NCBI RefSeq assembly: GCF_010974945.1
Contig: NZ_JAAIVB010000037.1
Coordinates: forward strand, 273,616 to 337,615
DNA: 64,000 nucleotides
Origin: Noviherbaspirillum galbum
Lineage (GTDB): Bacteria; Pseudomonadota; Gammaproteobacteria; Burkholderiales; Burkholderiaceae_D
Reading direction: 5' to 3'
Positions within the stretch are counted from its first letter, which is position 1, and each line of letters opens with the position of its first letter. Position numbers and translations under genes: made by a program. The notes beneath the pieces were generated by a model. It saw nothing but the letters and a program-made list of their open reading frames with translations, did no database searches and was not told where the DNA came from. Shown here one piece after another: positions 11,258-18,469 of this stretch.

Positions 11258-12139
11258 TCAGGCGGTCGCGACCTGGCCCCAGTCGGAATCCGGCTCCTGC
11301 GCAGGCTGCATGGCGGCTTGCTGCTTGGACTTCTTCGAGGCGCTCTGCTTGGCGCGCGTGCTCGACGGCGGCAGGCGGCGCAGGGTCTTGAGGGCGTCGA
11401 AGTCCTTGATGCCGATCGAGCGCTGATCCACGGTGATCAGGCCGATTTCATTAAATGCGGACAAGGTGCGGCTGACGGTTTCCAGGGTCAGGCCGAGGTA
11501 GCTGCCGATCTCATGGCGCGTCATGCGCAGATTGAACAACTTGCTCGAATACCCCATGTCGGCATAGCGCTCGGACAGCGATACCAGGAAGCGGGCAACG
11601 CGGGCTTCGGCAGACAGGGCGCCCAGCATGCTCACCATGGCTTGCTCGCGAACCAGTTCGCGGCTCATCACGCTGTAGATGGCATGTTCGAACTCGGCGT
11701 GGGAGCGGCCCAGCGCGGTGAGTTTCTTGAAGGGCAGGAGAATCAGGTCGCAGTTGGAAAGCGCCACGGCTTCGGAAGCATAGCGCTTGGAGTGAATGCC
11801 ATCGACGCCGAAGAGATCGCCCTTCATCGGGAAGCTCAGGACTTGCTCGTTGCCGAATTCATCGATCAGCACGGTCTTGAGAAAACCGGAGTGCACGACG
11901 TACAGCGTGTCGAAGGGCTGGCCGATGGTGTGAATGCGCTGTCCGGTCTTGAATTGAACATGCTGGAACAGCAGCTCTTCTTCGGTATGGATTGCAGCGG
12001 AGGGGATGCGAAGGATATCGCACAGTTCCTTCAGATTGGACCACAGTTTGCCTTGGCGCTGCCAGCCTGCGTCGACGGAAGTCGTATGTAGCGTGGATGC
12101 AGTGTCCGGGCGGGCGTCTGACATGTGTGTCGATAGCAT
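11258..12139 (-). CDS. Crp/Fnr family transcription regulator lacking the N-terminal Fe-S cysteines (FixK-like)
   Basis: 293 residues. A cyclic-nucleotide-binding-type barrel (about 55-165) is followed by a long helix and a C-terminal HTH with recognition helix GLTLETVSRTLSAF. The Glu and Ser-Arg pattern there matches Fnr-type DNA readers of TTGAT-N4-ATCAA sites. Only Cys40 and Cys130 are present, and the Fnr N-terminal cysteine cluster is absent, so it is unlikely to be a direct [4Fe-4S] O2 sensor. A basic, Ala/Lys/Gln-rich tail of about 35 residues is unusual. The start at 12139 is chosen because CAGGAG lies six bases upstream; an in-frame TTG at 12157 is less likely. Its leader holds several palindromes, probably response-regulator sites. 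Confidence 0.85.
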   Translation of the reverse strand: MLSTHMSDARPDTASTLHTTSVDAGWQRQGKLWSNLKELCDILRIPSAAIHTEEELLFQHVQFKTGQRIHTIGQPFDTLYVVHSGFLKTVLIDEFGNEQVLSFPMKGDLFGVDGIHSKRYASEAVALSNCDLILLPFKKLTALGRSHAEFEHAIYSVMSRELVREQAMVSMLGALSAEARVARFLVSLSERYADMGYSSKLFNLRMTRHEIGSYLGLTLETVSRTLSAFNEIGLITVDQRSIGIKDFDALKTLRRLPPSSTRAKQSASKKSKQQAAMQPAQEPDSDWGQVATA

Positions 12140-12382
12140 CGTCATCTCCTGTTTCAAATTTGCTTCACCACTAAGAACGGCGGCGTATAGGTCGCCGAGG
12201 TCGGTTTGATCCTTCAGCTTCTTCTTGATTGTTGTTGGCCCGTCTGGCGAGGCCTTATCTGCTCGGAATCAACGGTGTGTTGCTACCCGTCATACTGCGT
12301 TCAGAGGAAGTCAGTATCGCAATCAAGTTGCGTTATTGCTATCGGTAGTGGCTGAATTGACGTGTAAGGAGACCGCCATGAT

Positions 12383-12400
12383 TGTAGGATTTATCCTACA
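12383..12400. promoter_or_regulatory. Perfect palindrome, putative operator A
   Basis: TGTAGGATTTATCCTACA is an 8-bp perfect inverted repeat around TT, about 245 bases upstream of the Fnr-like start. It shares the pattern TA-R-GA-N4-TC-Y-TA with the palindrome at 12546. Short symmetric heptad-like pairs of this kind are typical targets of NarL/FixJ/BvgA-type regulators. Confidence 0.6.
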
Positions 12401-12455
12401 TGGGATGGGGGCTGGATCTGACATCCGCATTGCGTGTACGCAATTTCCCGGGTGT

Positions 12456-12471
12456 AGGTATGGATTTACCT
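12456..12471. promoter_or_regulatory. Inverted repeat, weaker putative operator C
   Basis: AGGTA (12456-12460) and TACCT (12467-12471) flank six bases. The arms resemble those of operators A and B but the spacing is wider, so this may be a degenerate site or chance. Confidence 0.3.
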
Positions 12472-12545
12472 CAAACAATTTCGCGTTGTCACTGGAGTTA
12501 ACGCGCAAACTTGGTATGGGGCAATTGAAGCTTTCTCCGGGGCTT

Positions 12546-12561
12546 GTAAGAAATTTCTTAC
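12546..12561. promoter_or_regulatory. Perfect palindrome, putative operator B
   Basis: GTAAGAAATTTCTTAC is a 16-bp perfect palindrome. It contains paired heptads TAAGAAA and TTTCTTA, similar to operator A and to heptads bound by BvgA-like LuxR-type regulators. Confidence 0.6.
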
Positions 12562-12646
12562 TTGTGCGGACAAGCGCAATCTTTCCGGGTGCAGGCCCAA
12601 TCCAAGTGGGTGCAACAATCGTGCGACGGCAGGGAGAAACGGAAGC

Positions 12647-13291
12647 TTAGTTCTTCAGCGGACCGAGGAGGCGGTGCTGCACAGCGTATTGCACCATCTC
12701 GGCCAGGGAGTTCATGTTCATCTTGGTGAGGATGCGCGTCTTGTGCGTGCTCACCGTCTTGGCGCTGAGATGGAGGAAGTCGGCGATTTCCGTGATGGAC
12801 TTGCCGCTCACCAGCAAGGTGAACACCTCGAACTCACGGTTGGACAGTTGCTTGTGTGGCAGGTCTTCGTTGGCCGGCATGACGTCCATGGCCAGCTGTT
12901 CGGCGACCTCGAGGCTGATGTAGGGGCGCCCCGATGCGACCTTGCGGATGGCGCTGACGAGCTGGGTGCCGGCGCTTTCCTTGGTCAGGTAGCCGCGGGC
13001 GCCGGCGCGGATGGCACGGACCGCATACTGTTCTTCCTCATGCATGGTGAGGATGAGGATGGGAAGCTTGGGGACCTCGTCCTTGATCTGGCGGATCAGT
13101 TCGACGCCGCTGCGGCCGGGCATCGAGAGGTCGAGCATGAGAAGGTCGAATCCGCCCTTGCGGACATGGGCGAGGGCTTCGAATCCATCGGTGGCTTCGC
13201 CCACTACTTCGATATCGTCGGCGCCGTCAAGAATGCGCTTGAGGCCTTCCCGCATGATGGTGTGGTCGTCGGCGATAACGATTCGGATCAT
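12647..13291 (-). CDS. NarL/FixJ family response regulator
   Basis: 214 residues. The receiver is intact: acidic pair Asp8-Asp9, phosphoacceptor Asp54 in LMLDLSMPG, Thr83 and Lys104 (YLTKESA). The C-terminal LuxR-type HTH reads LSNREFEVFTLLVSGKSITE onward. It should bind DNA as a dimer after phosphorylation. It starts five bases after the sensor kinase stop, so the two form an operon. The palindromes just downstream, in the leader of the Fnr-like gene, are candidate targets. Confidence 0.93.
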   Translation of the reverse strand: MIRIVIADDHTIMREGLKRILDGADDIEVVGEATDGFEALAHVRKGGFDLLMLDLSMPGRSGVELIRQIKDEVPKLPILILTMHEEEQYAVRAIRAGARGYLTKESAGTQLVSAIRKVASGRPYISLEVAEQLAMDVMPANEDLPHKQLSNREFEVFTLLVSGKSITEIADFLHLSAKTVSTHKTRILTKMNMNSLAEMVQYAVQHRLLGPLKN

Positions 13292-13296
13292 AGATA

Positions 13297-14451
13297 TCAG
13301 GGGGGATCGAAATCCGGTTTTGGGTGCAAATTGGGTTCAAGCGGAATGGTAGCGTGAATCAGTACGCCGTGGGGCATCACGTTACCAACATTTATTGTAC
13401 CGCCAAGAACGAAAATTCGCTCCTGAATGGAGACCAGACCGTAGCATCCAGGCTTGTTTTCCATGCCCGGCTGCATCCCGATTCCATCGTCTTGAATCAT
13501 AACATCGAGTTGGTTGTCCGTATGCAAAAAAACGATTCTTGCCTGGGTGGCATGTGCGTGTTTTTCGATATTCGTCAAACCTTCTTGAATGACTCGGAAT
13601 AATACCGACTCCACCGGCTCGCCAAGCTTCACGGCAATGCCGTTTCCTTCCACCGTGCAGGCGATCTCGGTTTTCTTCTGGAAGTTTTCCGCCATCCATT
13701 CCACGGCGGGCAGCAGGCCGAAGTCGTCGAGCAGCGGCGGACGCAGTGCCGAGGCCATGTTCTTCGTCAGCGTGATGACGTTGTCGAGCAGGCCCTGCAT
13801 CTGCGCCACGCGCTCGGGCACGCTTTCATCCGCCTCGGGCAGGCTGTTTTCCAGCCAGTCGAGGTCCAGCTTGAGCACGCTGAGCCGCTGGCCGATGTCG
13901 TCGTAGAGTTTCCGCGAGAAGCGCCGGCGCTCGACTTCGTTGGCGAGCTGGGAAGAGGCCGCCCAGCGGCGCAACTCGGCGGGCCGCACCGCGCGGCGCC
14001 GTGTTTCCGAGGACTGCGGCGCCGCGGTTGAGCTGTGCACGATGAGGGCGAGGAAAGGTTCGCCGTGCACCGATACGCGGGCTGCGGTCGCATTGAGATT
14101 GAGCAGCTCGCCATTGGCATGGTTGGCATGCAGGCTGAGCCGCGTGCGGCGTCCGCTGCCGCGCGTCGCGCAAAGACGGTCGAGCCGGCGTCGCTGCTCC
14201 CCGCCATGGCCGTGCGGCAACAGGATGTCGATCGGCTGCTCCAGCAGTTGCCGCGAGGGGTAGCCGAACATCCGCTCCACCTTGTGGTTGACCAGGACGA
14301 TTTCGCGCGAGGCGTCGATCACGATCACCGCATCCATGGACGATTCGATGATCGACATCAGGGTCGGTCCGACCTTGTGCGCGGGAAAGCGGGGCAGAGT
14401 GGCAATCAAGCTGGCAAGTTTGCCGGCATGGTGTTCCATTTGCGTGGTCAT
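13297..14451 (-). CDS. PAS-containing sensor histidine kinase with Tyr at the phosphoacceptor position
   Basis: 384 residues, no membrane segment, so cytosolic. The PAS domain at about 33-120 includes SSMDAVIVIDASREIVLVNH and RMFGYPSRQLL. The HisKA_3-type dimerisation helix (about 172-240) reads EVERRRFSRKLYDDIGQRLS. The family normally has His where Tyr183 stands. The ATPase domain is intact, with N box QEGLTNIEKHAHA and DDGIGM. The PAS domain has no obvious haem-ligand signature by eye. The ATG at 14451 is chosen over the adjacent GTG at 14454. It is operonic with the response regulator and may be a pseudokinase, a phosphatase-biased partner or an unusual kinase. Confidence 0.88.
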   Translation of the reverse strand: MTTQMEHHAGKLASLIATLPRFPAHKVGPTLMSIIESSMDAVIVIDASREIVLVNHKVERMFGYPSRQLLEQPIDILLPHGHGGEQRRRLDRLCATRGSGRRTRLSLHANHANGELLNLNATAARVSVHGEPFLALIVHSSTAAPQSSETRRRAVRPAELRRWAASSQLANEVERRRFSRKLYDDIGQRLSVLKLDLDWLENSLPEADESVPERVAQMQGLLDNVITLTKNMASALRPPLLDDFGLLPAVEWMAENFQKKTEIACTVEGNGIAVKLGEPVESVLFRVIQEGLTNIEKHAHATQARIVFLHTDNQLDVMIQDDGIGMQPGMENKPGCYGLVSIQERIFVLGGTINVGNVMPHGVLIHATIPLEPNLHPKPDFDPP

Positions 14452-14906
14452 CACGGTTCTCTATAGCTGGGCCAGTCACGGCGCAATGCGCCTACCTGCA
14501 TGATCGCGTGCCTTGGCGAAGGCCGTCTGCGAAAGCGCATGCGCGCTGGTTGAGCTATACCTAACAATCGAAAAATCCCCTGGCACGATGGCGTTGCGCC
14601 CGCCGCCGCGCCCTGCAGTTGCAATGGCGCATCCGGCGTTCCCTGCGTCTCTTTCGCGGTGGAATGAGGCCCCAGCCGTGGCGAACAGCGACGTTGCCTG
14701 CAACCAGGCAAGCGCTCCGAACAGCGTTTCAGCTATGACCATGGAAATCCGGAATCAACATACTAAATGCACGTTCGATTGAGAATTCACAATCGTGGCA
14801 TGCCCGAGGCGTCGTCGCGGACCGCGGCCGGAGCGTTGCGCGGGGCCTTGGAGGCTCGCCACGGCTGCTAAACTAGCGGGATTGCCAATCCGACACAGCA
14901 CCTGAC
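14452..14906. other. 455-base intergenic region, no gene recognised
   Basis: This gap holds the divergent promoters for the sensor kinase (minus) and the DUF2721 gene (plus). Open frames of 86-89 codons occur on both strands but lack ribosome sites and family motifs. I see no clear terminator or palindromic operator. Confidence 0.4.
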
Positions 14907-15362
14907 ATGGACATCCAGCTTGGAGACATCAGCCACATCATTCAGCTTTCGATTGCTCCGGTATTCCTGCTGACCGGCGTGGGGACCAAGCTGGCGGTGC
15001 TGACGAACCGGCTCGCGCGCATCATCGACCGGTCCCGCGTGCTGGAGGAGCGGCTCCACGCAGGCGGCAACGTGCCCCAGGAGGAGGCGCGCGCCGAGCT
15101 GGAAACCCTCTACCGGCGCAACTACCTCATCAACCGCGCCATCACCCTGAGCACGTCCTGCGGCCTGCTGGTCTGCGTGGTCATCGCCGCCCTGTTCATC
15201 GGGGACGCGCTGCAGCTGGGACTGGCGAAGTTCATCGCCTTGCTGTTCGTGCTCGCCATGTTTTCCTTGATCGGAAGCTTCGTGTACCTGCTGCGAGAAA
15301 TCTTCGTCGCGACCGGATCGATCTCCATGCAGCGGTTGCTGATGGAGAAGCAGAAGCGCTGA
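14907..15362 (+). CDS. DUF2721 family membrane protein
   Basis: 151 residues with a hydrophobic segment near the N-terminus (IIQLSIAPVFLLTGVGTKLAVL), a charged middle region (NRLARIIDRSRVLEERL) and two further membrane segments (CGLLVCVVIAALFIG and FIALLFVLAMFSLIGSFVYL). The pattern SIAPVFLL-G-GT-L-VLTNRLARIIDR is the signature of DUF2721, a widespread family of unknown function. It is probably an inner-membrane protein, transcribed alone. Confidence 0.87.
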   Translation: MDIQLGDISHIIQLSIAPVFLLTGVGTKLAVLTNRLARIIDRSRVLEERLHAGGNVPQEEARAELETLYRRNYLINRAITLSTSCGLLVCVVIAALFIGDALQLGLAKFIALLFVLAMFSLIGSFVYLLREIFVATGSISMQRLLMEKQKR

Positions 15363-15434
15363 GCTTCGGTGTCGGTCGGGGCGTGCCGGCGCCTCGCGGA
15401 CTGTACGCGCGTCCGGCACGCAGGGAAGGGATGC

Positions 15435-16367
15435 CTACTGCATGCGGCAGGCGCGGGCGGCCCTGTCGAGGCGGTTGATCCAGGAATGCTTGATCGCGAA
15501 GTGTTCGGGATCGTGCTGGCAGCTGTCCAGCGCTTCCCGCCAGACCTGGATCACTTGGCCAAGTTGCGTGTTGGAATGGAAATGGGCATCGATACGTACT
15601 GCATCGATGCCGGCGCATTGCAGGCGCGGCAGGATGAAAAGGTTGGCCGTGCCGGCCACCGCGAGTTGGGTGAAATCGTGGTCGTTGGCGGCGTGCTCGG
15701 CCATCGCGCAGCGGTCGTTGATCGGGTTCGACAAGGTGACCTCCGCATGGCGCCCCGCAGGCGATCCCGCGATTTCAGGAGAAAGCAGGGACGACAGGAC
15801 CGAGGACGACCGGCCGAAACCGATCACCTGCATTTCAAGCCCGGTTTCCTTGCGGATGTTTTCTATCTGGGCCAGCGACACCACCCGCGGCAGGACGACC
15901 CGGGTTATCCCGGTCTGGCGGCGCAGGCATTGCAGGGCCTCGATGCTGAGGGAGCCTTCGTCCATGGCGTAATGGAGCTGGATTTCCGGCTGGCGCGCGG
16001 CGGCGTATAACATGAGCCCCGGGTCGGACAAGACAAGGGTGTCTGCGCCTGCGGCCAAGGCTTGGTCGATGAGTTCCCGGCCCGCCATCCAGCCGTGGCG
16101 CCGGGAATCGACTTGCAGGGCGAACGAGGTCTTGACGCCCTTGAACCGGGCATGGGCAATCCCGCGCGCCAGTTCGTCGCTGCCCAACCTGAGTGCCAGG
16201 CCGGCGCGGCAATCCGGGCCGGCTTCGATCTGGATGCAGTCGGCGCCATGGTCGATGGCTGCCCGCAGGGAAGGCAAAGTCTGGACCGAGCAGACCAGTT
16301 CCATCATGTCGCACGAGGGATGCAGCGTTGCGCCAGTGGTCAAGCAGTTTGCGGATGCCTTTGCCAT
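15435..16367 (-). CDS. Peptidase U32 family-like protein, degenerate
   Basis: 310 residues. The N-terminal two thirds follow the U32 TIM-barrel pattern: ELVCSVQTLPSLRAAIDHGAD, ARFKGVKTSFALQVD, ALAAGADTLVLSDPGLML, LHYAMDEGSLS and RVVLPRVVSLAQIENIRKE. U32 proteins include UbiU/UbiV (O2-independent ubiquinone hydroxylation) and RNA-modifying RlhA/TrhP. The usual Cys-rich block after the barrel (HGALC, SGRC, CxxPC) is replaced by GFGRSSSVLSSLLSPEIAG and only an NDRC remains, so Fe-S binding as in UbiU/V is doubtful. The start at 16367 has AAGGAGA upstream. A candidate Fnr-type promoter lies about 300 bases upstream. Confidence 0.72.
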   Translation of the reverse strand: MAKASANCLTTGATLHPSCDMMELVCSVQTLPSLRAAIDHGADCIQIEAGPDCRAGLALRLGSDELARGIAHARFKGVKTSFALQVDSRRHGWMAGRELIDQALAAGADTLVLSDPGLMLYAAARQPEIQLHYAMDEGSLSIEALQCLRRQTGITRVVLPRVVSLAQIENIRKETGLEMQVIGFGRSSSVLSSLLSPEIAGSPAGRHAEVTLSNPINDRCAMAEHAANDHDFTQLAVAGTANLFILPRLQCAGIDAVRIDAHFHSNTQLGQVIQVWREALDSCQHDPEHFAIKHSWINRLDRAARACRMQ

Positions 16368-16791
16368 GAGATGTCTCCTTTGTCTCGAATGTTGACTCCG
16401 GGCCGGCGGCGTCGCTTTGGCGGATGCGGCCGGCGTTTAGGTCGACGGTTCGGCGAGCCTCGTCATGGAAACGCCATGCATTGCCAGGCGATGCAGTTCG
16501 CACGCCGGGCATCAAGGGAGGAAGACAGGATGGAGGAAGGCGATAGGCTGGTAGCGGCGCCCCTGCTTGGGAGACACCTTGGATGCGTCTTGCGTCGTTG
16601 CAAGTCGCCATGCACCAGATGGTTGCCGGGCTGCAGCACAGAAAACCCCTTGTTTCTGCTTAGCAATGGCTTCAATTTAGCAGCCAAGACATGCTCAAGG
16701 TTGATGTTGGTCAACCTTTATTTCGCCTGGGCATGGTTTTGATAAGAAAATGCGACAGAAAACGTCAAGGCTTGCCGCAGGCGGTCAGCAT
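16368..16791. other. 424-base intergenic region with an Fnr-like promoter
   Basis: Between the U32-like gene and the Hsp70-like gene. Apart from the Fnr-like site and -10 at 16674-16714, nothing is recognised. An open frame at 16463-16714 on the minus strand overlaps the predicted promoter and has no family features. Confidence 0.4.
16674..16714 (-). promoter_or_regulatory. Candidate Fnr/Anr-type class II promoter
   Basis: TTGATGTTGGTCAA (16701-16714) matches nine of ten positions of TTGAT-N4-ATCAA and sits within a longer dyad, AAGGTTGA/TCAACCTT (16697-16718). On the minus strand TAAATT (16674-16679) lies at the spacing expected for a site centred near -41.5. It points to the U32-like gene, with a leader of about 300 bases. 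One-mismatch boxes are expected about twice by chance in a window of this size. Confidence 0.45.
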
Positions 16792-18042
16792 CTACCCAAA
16801 TCGCCGGTGGGCATCCAGGGCCAGTCCGGAACCGATGCTGCCGAAAAGGTCGCCTTCGACGATGCCGGCAGCGGGGAACATGGCGGCGATGCGCGCGCGC
16901 AGGGTGCGAACGCCACTTGAGCCACCGGTGAAGAACACGGTGTCGACCCTGTCCGCCGCGATGCCCGCCGACGCCAGCAGCGAGCGGACCGTCTGGGCAA
17001 CGCCTTCCACCAGGTGGTCGACCGCGGCATCGAATTGCCGGCGGAGCACGGGCAGCGTCAAATGCTTGTCCAGGCGGTCGAGCGACATGCTGATCTCCTC
17101 GGATTCCGACAGCGCAATCTTGGCCTCTTCGGTCTTCATGGCGAGCCAGTGGCCATCGCGCTGGTCCACCAGTTTGAGCAGGAGGTTGAGCTTGCCGCGG
17201 TCTTCGGCGTCACGGCAGACTTCCTCGAGTTCCCGCCATACCTTGCGGGTATAGACGAGGTTGATGGTGTGCCAGGTCGAGAGATTGAAATAATAGCTCG
17301 ACGGCACCTCCGCCTTGCTGATGAGGCGCGTGCCAAAACCGAGCAGAGGCATGGCGCTCGCGAGGCTCAGGTACTTGTCGAAGTCGGTGCCGCCGATGTG
17401 GACCCCGCCGTTGGCGAGGATGTCCTCGCGCCGCTCGACCCGGTCGACGCGTGAAGGCGATAGCCGCACGAGGGAAAAGTCGGAGGTTCCGCCGCCGATG
17501 TCGGCAATCAGGACCAGTTCTTCCCTGGTGATGCGCGATTCGTAGTCGAATGCGGCGGCGATGGGTTCGTACTGGAAGCAGATGTCCTGGAATCCGGCGT
17601 CGAGCGCGATGTCGCCCAGCGTGCGTTCGGCAAGGCGATCGGCATCCTGGTCGTCGTCCACGAAATGTACCGGCCGTCCGAGCACGGCGCGCTGCAATGC
17701 CTGGCCGGCGGCGGCTTCCGCACGCCGCTTCATTTCCACGATGAATTCACGCAGGAGGTCGCGATATTTCAGGGCCCGTCCCTGGACCTCGGTCTGCCCA
17801 TCCATCAGGCTCGTGCCAAGGAGGCTTTTCAGCGAACGCATGAGGCGTCCCTCGTAGCCGGAAAGATAATCGGCGAGCGCGGCTCGGCCGAAGGTCGTCG
17901 CATGGTCATCGGCGTTGAAGAACACCACGGATGGCAGCGTCGTCTTGCCATCTTCGAGAGGAAGCAGGATGGGGTGGCCGGGCCGGATCAGGCCGACGGT
18001 GGAATTGGAAGTGCCGAAATCAACGCCACATGCATTGGTCAT
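16792..18042 (-). CDS. yegD: Hsp70 family ATPase, YegD-like
   Basis: 416 residues. The N-terminus MTNACGVDFGTSNSTVGLIRPG is the actin/Hsp70 phosphate-1 loop, and LIADIGGGTSDFSLVRL is phosphate-2. FFTGGSSGVRTLRARI near the C-terminus matches the adenosine loop. The length covers only the nucleotide-binding domain with family insertions; the DnaK substrate-binding and lid domains are absent. E. coli YegD is of similar size and its function is unclear. The start at 18042 has a GGAGACAAGG site. It stands alone on the minus strand, followed by the U32-like gene. Confidence 0.88.
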   Translation of the reverse strand: MTNACGVDFGTSNSTVGLIRPGHPILLPLEDGKTTLPSVVFFNADDHATTFGRAALADYLSGYEGRLMRSLKSLLGTSLMDGQTEVQGRALKYRDLLREFIVEMKRRAEAAAGQALQRAVLGRPVHFVDDDQDADRLAERTLGDIALDAGFQDICFQYEPIAAAFDYESRITREELVLIADIGGGTSDFSLVRLSPSRVDRVERREDILANGGVHIGGTDFDKYLSLASAMPLLGFGTRLISKAEVPSSYYFNLSTWHTINLVYTRKVWRELEEVCRDAEDRGKLNLLLKLVDQRDGHWLAMKTEEAKIALSESEEISMSLDRLDKHLTLPVLRRQFDAAVDHLVEGVAQTVRSLLASAGIAADRVDTVFFTGGSSGVRTLRARIAAMFPAAGIVEGDLFGSIGSGLALDAHRRFG

Positions 18043-18210
18043 CCTTGTCTCCTGGGTGGATTGGGTGGGCGATGAAGGCGTGGAGACCCGATCGGCGAGG
18101 ATGGGACACGGTTCAAGGACGGATTCCGGCTTGGCCGGAACCGAGCCACATGCCGGAATGGCATGGTGGCGAACCGTACCTTCTCTTGCCGACGCAAACC
18201 GGCCGGCAAA

Positions 18211-18244
18211 AAGAAAGAGGGGTTGCACCTGGGTGCAACCCCTC
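18211..18244 (-). terminator. Strong terminator after tRNA-Asn
   Basis: GAGGGGTTGCACC (18217-18229) pairs perfectly with GGTGCAACCCCTC (18232-18244). On the minus strand it is followed by TTTCTTTTT. It lies eight bases after the tRNA 3' end. Confidence 0.95.
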
Positions 18245-18251
18245 GAATTCT

Positions 18252-18327
18252 TGGCTCCCCGACCTGGACTCGAACCAGGGACCTGCGGATTAACAGTCCG
18301 TCGCTCTACCGACTGAGCTATCAGGGA
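18252..18327 (-). tRNA. tRNA-Asn (GTT anticodon)
   Basis: Minus-strand cloverleaf of 76 bases. Acceptor TCCCTGA pairs with TCGGGGA, the D arm is GCTCAGTCGGTAGAGC, the anticodon loop is CTGTTAATC (anticodon GTT), the T arm contains GGTTCGAGTCC, and CCA is encoded. An immediate strong terminator follows. Confidence 0.98.
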
Positions 18328-18469
18328 ACAGAGAAGCTATTATAGTCAGAGAAGGCTTACCCTGTCAAAGCTTGAGGGAAAATACTTGCCGCATCAAGCC
18401 CCTGCCATCATGATGCCGCGCCGGGAAAGGGGCAGCGGCTGACCATTTCCCATGCGACTCGCGATTGAC

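Larger units (their letters stand above)
12140..12646. other. 507-base regulatory intergenic region
   Basis: This gap separates the response-regulator gene from the Fnr-like gene, both on the minus strand. It is AT-richer than its surroundings and holds three palindromes (separate entries). An open frame at 12225-12650 on the plus strand runs through these repeats, has no convincing ribosome site and looks like chance. Confidence 0.55.

Noticed and set aside
12225..12650. 141-codon plus-strand open frame in the regulatory gap
   Set aside because: It runs through perfect palindromes, has no good ribosome site and no family resemblance; the region reads as regulatory DNA.
14476..14742. 88-codon minus-strand open frame before the sensor kinase
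   Set aside because: No ribosome site and low-complexity Ala/Gly/Arg composition; probably leader DNA.
16463..16714. 83-codon minus-strand open frame upstream of the U32-like gene
   Set aside because: It overlaps the predicted promoter and lacks a ribosome site and motifs.
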